Source: Collybia mongolica
Taxonomy: Eukaryota; Basidiomycota; Agaricomycetes; Agaricales; Clitocybaceae
Direction of reading: 5' to 3'
NCBI GenBank assembly: GCA_013420905.1
Contig: JAAXNY010000001.1
Coordinates: 1,116,001-1,180,000 of the forward strand
DNA length: 64,000 nucleotides
The position numbers and the translations under genes are program-made. The notes below the pieces were generated by a model, which was not told where the DNA came from, made no database searches, and was given only the letters and a program-made list of their open reading frames with translations. This document shows, piece by piece, positions 11,134-21,280 of this stretch; position 1 is the first letter of the stretch; every line of letters begins with the position of its first letter.

Positions 11134-12223
11134 TCAATAGTCATATCCTCCAGAGGACACTGCAGATACCGAAGGCGCAGCTGTCAAAGGAACAGTCGTT
11201 GGTGCTGGCTGATTGGTTTCAGAGGGTTGAGCGGTGGGCGCGGTAGTGATGGCTGGTTCTTTGGCATCCACAGAGCCTGCGGAGGACGGAGAGACGATAA
11301 TTGTGGCTCCATTTGCCATCAAGCTTGAGAGGACACTCGACGCGTCGTCTGGAGAAAGCGTGCGCGTCTGCGGTGCGAATGTCGTCGGTTGTGCAGTAAG
11401 GGTCACAGTCACAGTGACTGGGCCAGCATCGTTATCAGGGGAGGAGGTCGAGGTTGATTCGGCAGATTTCTCAGATGCCAACGTAGATACACGTGTCGAC
11501 TCGGACGCGGATGAAGACGTAGCTGTTGCAGGAGCAGCAGTTTCAGAGTCGGAACTGTCTTGATCTTCGCACTCCATATCACGCCCCTCGTCGTCGTCAT
11601 CATTGTTGTCAGGCAAAACGGTCTGGATCGACTTATCTGCTGCAGATGAAGACGTGGCTGTGACAGAGATAGTCGTAGAGGTAGCGTTCCCGCCACCGTT
11701 ATTGTCATTATCCGCAGCAGAAGTCGAGTTTCCTCCAGCAGCACCGAAGATGCCCCCTGATGCCCCACTCGCTTCAATAGCCGAGAGTGCACTCTTCTCG
11801 CTGGTACACGTCACGAGCTGTATGTAGAATTATCTTTAGTCTTGAAGCAAATATTGAAGACCGAGTTGACTCACAGTCCCTGCTTCCCGGACAGACGGTA
11901 GGGCGAAACATTGTTGGCTTGTTGAACACTGTCCACCAGATGTCTTCCACTGTCCTTGGACGCATACGGCAACACCGCTAGATATACAAGCCTTGTCTTC
12001 ATCTTCAAAGTTAAGATAAATAAAGCAATATTACATTATTCACATGATACTTACTAGTGCAAGGATCCGCGTCCTTGATAGTTTGAAAGAGCGTGTTGAG
12101 TTTCTGCGCTGCTTGTCCATTCTTGAGAAGAGTCGCAGCATCCAAGGCAGGGGTCGGTGCTGAGCGAACGAGCGTAGCTGCCATAGCGGCGAGGAAGAAT
12201 GTCGTGAAGGTGGACGAGAACAT
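11134..12223 (-). CDS. Secreted CBM19-like, Ser/Thr-rich protein
   Basis: Three exons on the minus strand, 12223-12055, 12002-11875 and 11817-11134, totalling 326 codons. The start is the ATG giving MFSSTFTTFFLAAMAATLVRS, a clear signal peptide. After it comes LDAATLLKNGQAAQKLNTLF, then a six-cysteine module: CT, ACISSGVAVCVQGQW, GQCSTSQQCFALP and GTLVTCTSE. The order C..C..C.GxW..C..CFALP..G...C matches the fungal chitin-binding CBM19 family. The remaining 190 residues are low-complexity Ser/Thr/Asp with TVTVTLTAQP-type stretches, expected to be heavily O-glycosylated; no GPI signal or membrane helix is seen at the end (SSGGYDY). A cell-wall-associated, possibly chitin-binding role is inferred. 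It is divergently transcribed from RPS26. Confidence 0.8.
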
Positions 12224-12593
12224 GACCAACGATGAAAGGAGGGTTTACTGAAAGTTTTTCGATTTGAGTGATGAACGTAAATATCGTGAGGAGCGCCTGG
12301 CTCAACAAACTGAAGAAAGAAAGGAAACGAGAGGGGAATGAGGAGGAGGAAGGGTTGAATGGGCATTAATATAAGCATTTCGACAAAAGTTATTCACGAT
12401 CAAGGACAAAAGAAAAGTTGGAATGTCATTGTTCTTTGTCCGAGCTAACCGAGCGATCAGGAAAGGAAGGTATTGTCCCGGGCCGAGTCTCCGGCGCTGA
12501 TTGTGGGAACGGAGGCAGCCGAAAACATCCATCCGTATTGACAAATCTGCTCGTCGCTGTCCAACACATCGCCCCTCGACTCTAAATTCAAAA
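12224..12593. promoter_or_regulatory. Divergent promoter, CBM19-like gene / RPS26
   Basis: A 370 bp interval between two divergent start codons. Pyrimidine-rich tracts precede the RPS26 ATG, as is usual for ribosomal protein genes. I cannot name a specific factor site. Confidence 0.5.
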
Positions 12594-13247
12594 ATGGTGA
12601 GCCCTTTCAACGTTGAATCCACGCTGGGGCCCACGTATATATGCTTTCCTATCGAAAAATTGCGATTCGTGACGGAATCGAGACGGATGGGCTCTTGGAC
12701 TTGTGGATGACGGATATGCCAACGATCGATGCTTAACGCTTTATCTCGTCTTAGACCAAGAAAAGAAGAAATGGCGGCCGCAACAAGAAGGGACGCGGCA
12801 AGGTCACCTTTATGCGTTGCTCCAACTGCTCGCGTTGCGTACCCAAGGACAAGGCCATCAAGCGTTTCACAGTGAGGAACATGGTCGAGAGTGCAGCGGT
12901 CAGGGATATCAGCGAGGCCAGCGTGTACCCTGGTATGATTATCGTCGTCTCACTCTTCAGCACAATCTCACATACAGCGCAGAATATGTCATCCCCAAAT
13001 TGTACATTAAAATCTGTTACTGTGTGTCATGCGCGATCCACTCACACGGTGAGGATCTTCTTTTATTGAAGAAATCGTTTTGAATTCTGAACGTTATGTG
13101 ACAGTCGTCCGTGTCCGATCTCGTGAGGGCCGTCGCAACCGTGCGCCCCCTCCCCGTGTCCGATGGAAGGATGGCAAGAAAGTCAACCCGGCAGTTGCTG
13201 CTGCTGAGGACGCGAAGGTTGCTGCCGCTGCTGGAGGCAAAGCCTAG
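12594..13247 (+). CDS. RPS26: 40S ribosomal protein S26
   Basis: Four exons: 12594-12596, 12755-12932, 12983-13048, 13105-13247, 129 codons. The first exon is the ATG alone, followed at once by a 158 bp intron. The protein begins [20 protein letters not shown] and continues with [44 protein letters not shown] and [20 protein letters not shown], an essentially complete eS26. The zinc-binding cysteines are in CSNCSRC and CYCVSC. It is part of the small ribosomal subunit at the mRNA exit channel. The C-terminus has an Ala-rich extension ([16 protein letters not shown]), making it a little longer than the usual 115-119 residues. Confidence 0.97.
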
Positions 13248-13853
13248 ATACACACATTTGTCTATACGTCGCGCAGTTTATCATCTCATCGCATTCCAAG
13301 TCCTAGTATTAAGACCATTGACCAGCGTATATAAGAGAGAATACGGGTGATTTGCTTCAAACATGCCTCTTGATACGAACGAACGCATCCCACCTTTTGA
13401 GTAGCTCTTCGTGACTATGGAACACTTTAGAACATCGGAACGGGGTCTAGTGGCAATTAATCTTCCAGTTCATGTGCACAAACTATTTCATGGCGATAGG
13501 TCAAGTGTCGTAACGCAAGTGTCAGATATCATTGAGTAGCAATTTTGTTCCACAAAATGGGTACAATACGAGAGATGTATGTAGCTTTCACTACTATCTA
13601 GAAATCCATCATAGCCTAGAAAAGGCATAGTGTTGCTAGCGAAGGCGAAGCTTGTAGATCTGCTCTCCGACTGCGATGTTAAAAAAACCCTTGCCTCGCT
13701 CCTATTGACGGATGGAAAGGGTGTAGCGCGTCGTGAGGAAACAGAGACAGGAAAAAAGTGCTGGATATACTGCACCGGAGTTTGCCGGACCAATCAGTCG
13801 CATTTCCGTTAGTTTTTCCTGTCAGCTTTGTCTACAGAACATCTTGATTCGAG
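13248..13853. other. Intergenic / unresolved 3-prime exons
   Basis: Contains the RPS26 3-prime region and possibly later exons of the minus-strand coiled-coil gene that begins at 14102. An acceptor candidate lies just before TATATCCAGC near 13770 (minus strand), but no exon chain gives a recognisable protein. Confidence 0.4.
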
Positions 13854-14102
13854 TTAAAAACAATGGCAGAAGTGTGCAACATACCATGATCTAGCAGCAT
13901 ATTTTCTACGGCGTTCCTCCTGCAAAGCGTCTTTCAATTTCTGAAGCTGGACTGTAACCGCAGTATTGCCGCCTTGGGAAGCTGTGGTGCGCGCCTGAAA
14001 CTCATCCAGGAAGATTTCTAGTTGCTTCTGAGTACTCTTCGTAGATATGGGGGTCGATGAGACCGGCTGAAGGCGTATTGGAGGGTGTATCGCTGAATCC
14101 AT
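13854..14102 (-). CDS. Small coiled-coil protein, 3-prime end unresolved
   Basis: The frame starts at ATG 14102 (MDSAIHPPIRLQP). It contains a helical, charged segment, QKQLEIFLDEFQARTTAS and VQLQKLKDALQEERRRKYA, typical of a short coiled coil. A consensus donor GTATGT follows codon ARS at 13885-13884, so the gene is probably spliced there. The nearest acceptors give an immediate stop, and a later one (near 13770) gives an unrecognised peptide. Without splicing the frame ends at 13854. I do not recognise the family. Its start lies 196 bp from that of ERG9 on the other strand, so the two share a promoter region. Confidence 0.5.
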   Translation of the reverse strand: MDSAIHPPIRLQPVSSTPISTKSTQKQLEIFLDEFQARTTASQGGNTAVTVQLQKLKDALQEERRRKYAARSWYVAHFCHCF

Positions 14103-14298
14103 TTGGTATTCGGACAAGTACTGCAGTGTGCCCGAGCGACTCCACGTCTCGGCTTCTTAATCGATCACGTGATCACCGTGAATCGTACGACGCAATTGCA
14201 GGGACGGAAAAAAAAGATCAGGCAACTTTGACCTCCTCCCATCACCACTGCTGGAATCCCTCTTCAGTGCCAATTCGTCTTCAACTTGTATTCTCATT
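14103..14298. promoter_or_regulatory. Compact divergent promoter upstream of ERG9
   Basis: 196 bp between two divergent start codons. It includes the short palindrome GATCACGTGATC at 14162-14173, an E-box (CACGTG) core of the kind bound by bHLH factors. SREBP-type proteins can bind E-box or SRE elements, so this is a candidate control site for ERG9; that link is inference. Confidence 0.55.
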
Positions 14299-15962
14299 AT
14301 GGGTGTCTCAAACTGGATACTTCTCCTTCTTACGCATCCCAACGAATTCAGGAGTTTACTGCAATTCTACGTCTACCATGAACAGAAGCGCGACATTGCG
14401 TCAATAAAGGAGCACCCCACATCTGGCTGGGACAGGGAGACGATGAGGAAATGCTGGGCCTTCCTGGACAAGACAAGTAGAAGTTTCTCTGCTGTAATTA
14501 AAGAGCTGGACGGGGACCTCGCACGAACAGTGAGTGAATTGTTAGAGGTATTATATAACGCTCATTTTCACTCTTAGATTTGTATGTTTTACCTTGTACT
14601 CCGTGGCCTCGACACCATTGAAGACGATATGACTATTCCGGACCACATAAAACAACCCATTCTGCGGGCGTTTCACCAACACACCGTGACGCCTGGCTGG
14701 ACATTCGATGGCTGTGGCCCCACCGAAAAAGACCGGCAATTACTCATCGAGTACAATACCGTTGTTGAAGAAGTGAACCTTCTCGCTCCACACTACAAGG
14801 AGGTCATCATCGACATTACGCAGAAAATGGAGACAGGAATGGCCGATTATGCCCACAAGGCCGCGACCACCGGATCCATATATTTGGAAACCGTTTCCGA
14901 GTATGACCTGTATTGCCACTATGTTGCGGGTCTCGTCGGAGAAGGCTTGTCCCGCATCTTTGCCGCGTCAGGCAAGGAGGCGTCCTGGATCGGCGACCAG
15001 CTAGAGCTGTCGAACTCGATGGGTTTGCTCCTCCAGAAAACAAACATCATTCGTGACTACCGTGAGGACGTCGACCAGCAACGGTACTTCTGGCCTCGGG
15101 AAATCTGGGGCAGGAAAAAGTATGGTTTCGCGGAGATGAAGGAGATGTACGCCCCCCACGCGAGCCAGCGTGCCTCGTGGGCACAGAGCGGGATGGTTCT
15201 CGATGCCCTAAGGCACACAACAGACGCACTTGATTACCTTAGGTTACTGAAGAACCAGAGCGTATTCAACTTTTGTGCGATACCTGCCACTATGGCAATT
15301 GCGACACTAGAGCTGTGTTTTATGAACCCTACCATGTTCGAGCGCAACGTCAAAATTCGCAAGGCACAAGCAGCCAGGGTGTGTCTTTGGACCTTTCGAC
15401 TTAATCTGTTGTTTCCACTAACCCACTTAACAGTTAATTATGCGATCAACCAACCCCCGTGAGGTGGCACTCATTTTTGTGGAATATGCACGCAAAATCC
15501 ATGCAAAAGCCGTCCCATCGGACCCGAATTTCCTTGCCATCTCCGTTGCCTGCGGAAAGGTCAGTTGTTTCGGATGTCGTTTAGCTCCTCACGCTAAATC
15601 AACCCCACTAGATCGAGCAATGGAGGGAACACTTCTATCCCTCATTCATTAATCTCACGGACGGTGCCGGCGGGCGGAGCCAGACCTTCAACAGCGAGGA
15701 TGCTCGTACGACCATCGTGAACCTGGGGCAAGCACGCGACACTGAACTCGCAAAAAAGAAACGGATTGCAGATATTCGGGCCGGGCTACCGCCCAGCACG
15801 AAGGACAGAACGCCAACGCCGGATGGAGGGATGTTGGAGGTAATGATGTATATTGGCATTGCTTTCACCCTCATTCTCGCCGTCTGTGGTGGTATCATCT
15901 GGGCCATCCTTCATTTCGTCGGAGACGAACCCTCAGCAAGTTACTTGAAGGGGCAGTCGTGA
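14299..15962 (+). CDS. ERG9: Squalene synthase
   Basis: Four exons, 14299-14529, 14578-15378, 15434-15559, 15612-15962, 502 codons. It condenses two farnesyl diphosphates to squalene with NADPH, the first committed step to ergosterol, on the ER membrane. The first Asp motif DTIEDDM is at about residues 88-94 and the second, DYREDVDQQRYFWP, at about 236. Further family blocks are TGSIYLETVSEYDLYCHYVA, GLLLQKTNIIRDYRED, and FNFCAIPATMAIATLELCF. The C-terminal helix MLEVMMYIGIAFTLILAVCG (about 470-490) anchors it in the membrane. Length and start (MGVSNWILLLLTHPNEF) match fungal homologues. An E-box palindrome sits in its 196 bp upstream region, and an SREBP gene lies 40 kb away on the same chromosome. 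Confidence 0.97.
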
Positions 15963-16330
15963 TGATAGTTAGGTATTGGAGCACGGGCGGTTCGCGGGAC
16001 ATTCTTTGCATTCATGCATTGTATATATACATTGATACCTGGGTCATATTCCACTTTTATGATAATGTTATTGCCAACAACAGCATATTTTTTCTTTTGC
16101 ATGACACGATTAGGACCCCTCAAGTGCCCCCCGCACTACTCCTCCCGCTATGTACAAGCTGAAGGGCTGTGATATTCTACGTTTCAGTGATGTTGATATG
16201 GAGCAGGCCCTTTCTATGTTCCAGCTCGGGGTGTATTCGGCCGCTGTGCGGGCTTGTGGCACTCATTTATCAATTTTTTAGTGAGCTCAGATGCGTTGTC
16301 GCCGCTTTTTAAAAAACATTTCTCGTACCC
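15963..16330. other. Intergenic
   Basis: ERG9 3-prime region and upstream region of the next frame. Nothing recognised. Confidence 0.5.
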
Positions 16331-16900
16331 ATGCCTCGTACTTCGAACTGCTGGAAGCTTGCCGCCCAACGAGCCCGAGAAGGCAGACGAAGAGTCAGAA
16401 TCACAAAAGTCAACGAAGACCATTATCACGAAATTGGCACCCTTCATGCGAGTGAGCCCGAGAGTAGCATCACTCAGAGCTTGACTCCTCCAAATGATGA
16501 CGGCCTTTATATTTCCGAGAATGGGGATCATGCCTCAGACGATGAATGCGCAGAACGGGTTGGTAGCAAGAATGATATCATCCCGTCTGATTCGAGGCTA
16601 GTTCGCGGGTTTGATCTTGAAGACAATCCCGCTCCCGGTGATGAATCTAAGGAAGAGTCTCCACAGCTCGAGGGAGGAGAATCAACCAAGAGCCTCCATT
16701 TCAAAGCGAAAAAACTTGAAGTATCGAAGAGACCTACACCCTACGAGAAAGTACAACGGAAAGTTGGAAGGAAGGAGTGGAGGGTAGCCGAGTCAAACAG
16801 GGCCTTGGGATACAATGGCAACTCGGAAAGGACCAAGCGACGGATTAAGAAGGCAGCGCGAGACAAAACCGCAGAGGATGCAAAACTGAGAAAGACGTGA
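16331..16900 (+). CDS. Basic lineage-type ORF, possibly truncated
   Basis: An uninterrupted 189-codon frame. It begins MPRTSNCWKLAAQRAREGRR, has an acidic middle (about 35-125), and ends with the basic block KVGRKEWRVAESNRALGYNG, NSERTKRRIKKAARDK, AEDAKLRKT. Endings with NRALGYNGNSxRTKRR followed by a short helix recur in amplified, probably transposon-derived families of Agaricomycetes, from my general knowledge; I cannot name the element. The frame stops right after LRKT where I would expect the family to continue, so it may be a truncated copy. No introns are evident. It overlaps no other gene and lies in the gap between ERG9 and SUZ12. Confidence 0.45.
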   Translation: MPRTSNCWKLAAQRAREGRRRVRITKVNEDHYHEIGTLHASEPESSITQSLTPPNDDGLYISENGDHASDDECAERVGSKNDIIPSDSRLVRGFDLEDNPAPGDESKEESPQLEGGESTKSLHFKAKKLEVSKRPTPYEKVQRKVGRKEWRVAESNRALGYNGNSERTKRRIKKAARDKTAEDAKLRKT

Positions 16901-17164
16901 GCAGCAACTCAATTGGCGGTTTTCCTCTTAGATGCTGACCAGAGGCAACAGGGCAGGAGCTTCACTCCTGCGGTGGATGGGTGCCCACCAGTCTGGCCCT
17001 GGGACAAAAGAAGTACAAAATAAGGTCAGAGAGTTCAGTAGTTTTATTTTTATTCCATGGGTGGAACCAGAACCAAGTCATTGATCTTAATGCTAATATG
17101 TATACCTCGCCATTGCCCCTCCGTCGAGGCCTTCTAGACGCTGATTTCATTATCGAAAATATGT

Positions 17165-20156
17165 TCAGTCATACCAATACTCCATGCCGGTGTGGCGCTC
17201 ATAATGCTTTAGTATCTTTGCCACCTCGCTTCCTGTAAGAAACCGGTTCGCAAGTAGCATCTTCTCAGATATATCAACATTACCCAGAACATTAGAAGCT
17301 CGAAACTCACCAGCAGCCAATACCTCAATGCATCCCACCCAGCCGCCCGATGGATCATTCTCCAATAAGCGTCAACAAACGCGATTGTGCCCTTATAATA
17401 GTTTGCAATGAACTTATTCCTACCTTGCGCTCAGCCCCACCGCCGAAAAGCGAGTTCAAGGAAGTTCGTACCGGTTCAAGACGACCCACCTCGCCCAGAG
17501 CGCATGCATCACCTTATACTCATCCTTGACGTTGTCACTCTCATAAATTTCGTCTTCTCGGTCCAGAACATCCCAAGCAAGAACGCCGAACTTATCCATT
17601 GGTAGCGTATCCAACAGGTCATACAGACACGCCCCCCCTGGTCGGCAGGAATAGTAGATATCAGGCCCTCCGTATTCTGATTTGGCCGGGAGGTATGGAG
17701 GCTGCGCCGCTGGACCCAGAGGATTATCTGGCGGTGGTGGGGTAGGGTACTTTGCCGGTAGTGTTCCCCTCAAAGAAGCTGGCGTGACTGTCGTGGTAGA
17801 TGTAGCATTCGTGGCAGTCGTTGTCGTTACAATTGAGCCGTCTCGGGAAGATATTGGTTGTGACGTTAATCGAGAGGCCGGGGTTGTAGCGGCGCTCGGA
17901 GTTGATCTCTTAATTTTGGGAGGGGTGGGGGATCGCGTGGTGGGCGGCGGTGCGTCAGGCGATAGTGTTACATAAGGAAAAGGACTCAGAGGTGGGTCTT
18001 CTTTAATGCTCGAATTGGCCGAGGATCTAGGTGTAGTGGTTTCAAAAGGGTGATGAGTGCAAAGTTAGCTTTTGTGGACACAATACAATTCTCACCTTTC
18101 GCTAGGTATAACAGAACCTTCCAAAGTAGGGGTTTCCGAGAGGGTTGGCGTGTCTTCTAGAGTCGGTATATCCTCCAGCGCTGGTATATCTTGTGATGCT
18201 GGTGTGTCTATTGCCATTAGTAAACTGTCGGGCACCTGCACATCTTCGCGTCGTGGCTGGGGAGCTACAGGTATTCGTATTTTCTCCATCAACAGCTTTT
18301 TTGGTACAGGCGAAATTGTCAATCGAAGGAGCCAGGTCTACGCTTACCGTTAGCATTTATTATAGGTGAGCAGGGAAGGGCTCACTCCAGCGGCCCCCAC
18401 TTGGTCCCATTTAACTTTAACTTCAGTGTGATCCCAAGTAAGATGACTTGCCAGCATTTCTTTGGTGTTAAATACGCCATGCAGTTCGCACAAGGGGCAG
18501 ACGAATGTTTCCATACGCGTTACAAAAAAGTTGTCTATAATTTCCGGGGTAGTGCGGTGTTCGTAACGAACATTAACAGGAAAAGGTGGCACCTCTGAAC
18601 GGCATGGAATTCCAAGGGACCGGCATCTCTGATAAAAGCCTCGTCGTAGATTCCGGCGCAAGAAAGGGAGTCGCCTGGCCTTCTGCATCTGTATAGAAGA
18701 CAAGGACATGGCCTCGATTGCTGCGATCAGGTCATCAGAGGGTGACGATGCATCGAGGTTTTTGATGAGCTTTGGGGGAGAAGCGAGATACGTGATTTTG
18801 GGTGGAGTGTGGGTACGTCTGAGAGGAAATATTTCTACGATATCATCATCCGAATCTTCGTCTGTTTCTGGGACTTCAGTGCTAGAGTGCTTATTATCGA
18901 AGTCTTCGGAATCATTCTCCTTGTTTGTTGAGTCAGACGAAGATTCATCTTCGGAGTCTTCCATCGGTTCTGGACTGGGACGCCTATTTGGCCAACCTTT
19001 CTTGCGTGCAGCTTTCAAACCTTTCTGGATGGTTCTATCACACCTTCAGTGTCAGGCTTCTTGCTCTCTTAACTCCCAGCCCGACGTACATTGGGGGTTT
19101 ATCCCTCGGTACCGGTTCGTCTTCATCCATGTCATCTGCATCCAAGCTTCGTACCTCCATATTTGGTCCCAAATAAACTCGAGGACGGTTGTTTGTTGGG
19201 CCAACGCTTTGACTTGCACCACCTACACTCTTTAGGGAGGAGGAAGAAATACTAACTCGCTTTTGAAAATCGAACGCATCATCGTTGCGGGAGCGTCTTT
19301 TGGATCGTATCCTCGCTTGATACTCGTCGTCCGCCAGATGCCAAAAAGGAGCAGGAGCGCTGACGGATTTGATCGCAAAGACATCTGGAGTACGTGCTGT
19401 TGCAGTCATTACAGAGCGTCGTCTTGCTGTTGGAGACTCTGCGACATGGGCCTGAGGGGTGATCGTTTTGCGTGCTAGACAAACTCAGTAAACCAACTGC
19501 CATACTATGAGAAGCCTGTATCCAACCGTGGATTGCACGCGTACGATGGTTGTTCAACGGCGTTTCAGGGGGGAATGATTGCCTGGTTCGAGACGACGGC
19601 TGTCCGACCATGTTCTGAATTGATTTAGTGTTACTTCTGGCTTTCTGTGAACAGTGAATTCCGGTTTCGTGGTGCTTTCAACTGAAGATTGACCAACCAT
19701 CATCCCCTCTCGACGTGCAATTGTCCCTCGACCTGGTACATCTGCGAATGCCCCCCAGCCGGTTGGGCCACTTGTCCTTGGTGTGTTGCGCGTAACACTA
19801 GTTCTTGGCGGGCCCATCATCCCTGCGTTTTGGTGAGTGCTTTTGACACGCGAGGGCGCTCCAGATGACAGTGAGGCCTGTGGGGGTTTTCGTGCAACAG
19901 CCATGCCACTAGAACCAGATTTTCTCGCAAAAACACCTCTATCCTCTTGATCGATCGATCGATCATCATACGGGGCTGAAGCCGTTTCGGCCTCGTTTAG
20001 GCGTTTTCGAGATGTTTGCTTCCTTGCAATTTGGTGAACATCAGGGCGAGGTGACGAAGGCCGTCGTGAGTTGTAAGGATCTAAATCATCTTCCATATTT
20101 TCGTTCAAAACTCGCTGTCGACTCGGAGATGTCGAGGAGTTGAACTTGGAACTCAC
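17165..20156 (-). CDS. SUZ12-like Polycomb (PRC2) subunit, VEFS box
   Basis: Eight exons on the minus strand: 20156-19683, 19614-19527, 19474-19090, 19043-18386, 18337-18096, 18026-17472, 17419-17311, 17260-17165, giving 868 codons in phase. The N-terminal third is disordered and Ser/Arg-rich. A C2H2 finger, CPLCELHGVFNTKEMLASHL then TWDH, lies near residue 490-520. After an acidic/proline linker with a short repeat (DIPALEDIPTLEDTPTLSET) comes the C-terminal VEFS box from about residue 785: YKVMHALWARWVVLNRNKF, IANYYKGTIAFVDAYWRMIH, then LLANRFLTGSEVAKILKHYE. A C2H2 finger followed by a VEFS box is the signature of Suz12, the PRC2 scaffold that supports H3K27 methylation by the E(z) enzyme in the nucleus. 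The exon 7-8 join could include or omit one Lys. Confidence 0.88.
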
Positions 20157-20636
20157 GTGGTTGGATTCCGGAGGTTGTTTGCACTAGATATTAATTTGGA
20201 ATAAACACGTCCTTCGACACCCCACCGAGGCCCAGCTATGTGAAGTAACCCGGATCCCTATACTTTCCACGTCCAACCACTGTGTCTCCCTTCTCGTTTG
20301 TATTGCAAGTCGAAATCGTAACAGGAGCTGGATGTACCAACCTCATGTGCGCTGCTCGCTGGGACTCATTCGTCGTGACAAGAGGATCAGCATATCAGGA
20401 CCTTTCGTGTAGGGAACCAGCTGGCATTTGCTTTGGTCCTCTGAAATCAATATACTCTGGTCTTGAACCCCGGCAATGATGAACATTCGGGGCATGCAAG
20501 CACAGCAAGCTGTTTTTGAGCTTCCACCCGCCCAACTCGGACATATCCATGTTACAGCAGGCTTCAAGTGCGACGACTGTTCGTGTAAAGAAGACAATGA
20601 CCCACACCAAGCCCATATGTGTGATGGATCGCAGGT
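20157..20636. other. Intergenic upstream of SUZ12-like gene
   Basis: Holds the SUZ12-like promoter and leads into the relic copy of the VDDTDPR array. No independent gene is supported. Confidence 0.45.
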
Positions 20637-20652
20637 CCATAAAAATCGGCAC
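20637..20652 (+). promoter_or_regulatory. Shared core element, relic copy
   Basis: CCATAAAAATCGGCAC. The same TATA-like sequence, CATAAAAAYYGGCAC in consensus, precedes copies B (21181-21195) and C (22878-22892) at 75-90 bp before the presumed start codon. Confidence 0.6.
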
Positions 20653-20724
20653 TAATTTGCTTTGCCCTGTTTTCACTCGTGATAATCCCATTCTCTTCGG
20701 GACTCTCCCCCACCCTTGCCGCTT

Positions 20725-20770
20725 ATGTTCGACTCTGATGCTGAGACTGGTGGCAACTACAGGCTGAATA
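20725..20770 (+). pseudogene. 5-prime relic of a VDDTDPR gene
   Basis: After the shared promoter element and a pyrimidine-rich leader, the sequence GCTTATGTTCGACTCTGATG aligns with the start of copies B and C (start contexts GCTTATGTCCGAATCTAATG and CTCATGTCTGATTCTAACG). Homology fades within about 30 bp of the ATG: the VDD codons are gone. It is therefore the promoter and first codons of a third tandem copy whose body has been lost. Confidence 0.65.
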
Positions 20771-21180
20771 TCTGGTTCGTCGGGCTCCTCCGTCAAGACA
20801 TACAGAAAAATGCCATGGAAAAATGCCGAAGAATGTCACAACAAAACCACTGGCGAGAAGCAAAACGTTCTTATGAGGCACAGTTCCCACTGGTGTAGAA
20901 GAGGTGCAGAACTCTAGCATCTTATAGCTGAACGAAGAACAATAGGCTTCGCTCAGCAAAACGATCCCCTTGCTACTAAGGAAAGCCGACTTAGCTTGCC
21001 GCTCTTTCGCAGTAAGTCACCACCCGCAATTCTGTAGGAGCCGATTTGTTGCTATGATCCTATCAAGAAGTGGCGTATAAACAAGGCTTTAGGTGAGGGG
21101 TATATTGCTCTACATGTATCTGTAACCCTGTTAGAAAAACTATGATCGCATTAAGCCATTCATATGACGAAATGTAGATT
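20771..21180. other. Intergenic inside the tandem array
   Basis: No trace of the VDDTDPR body is readable between the relic and copy B. Confidence 0.45.
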
Positions 21181-21195
21181 AATAAAAACCGGCAC
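21181..21195 (+). promoter_or_regulatory. Shared core element, copy B
   Basis: AATAAAAACCGGCAC, 86 bp before ATG 21281. Matches the elements before the relic and copy C. Confidence 0.6.
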
Positions 21196-21280
21196 TGCAG
21201 TGCTTCATTCCATTATGCCTCCATTGAATTTTTTCCCTCATTCTTTTCTCCCCAAACTTCTCCCCCTGGCCTCGCTACTC

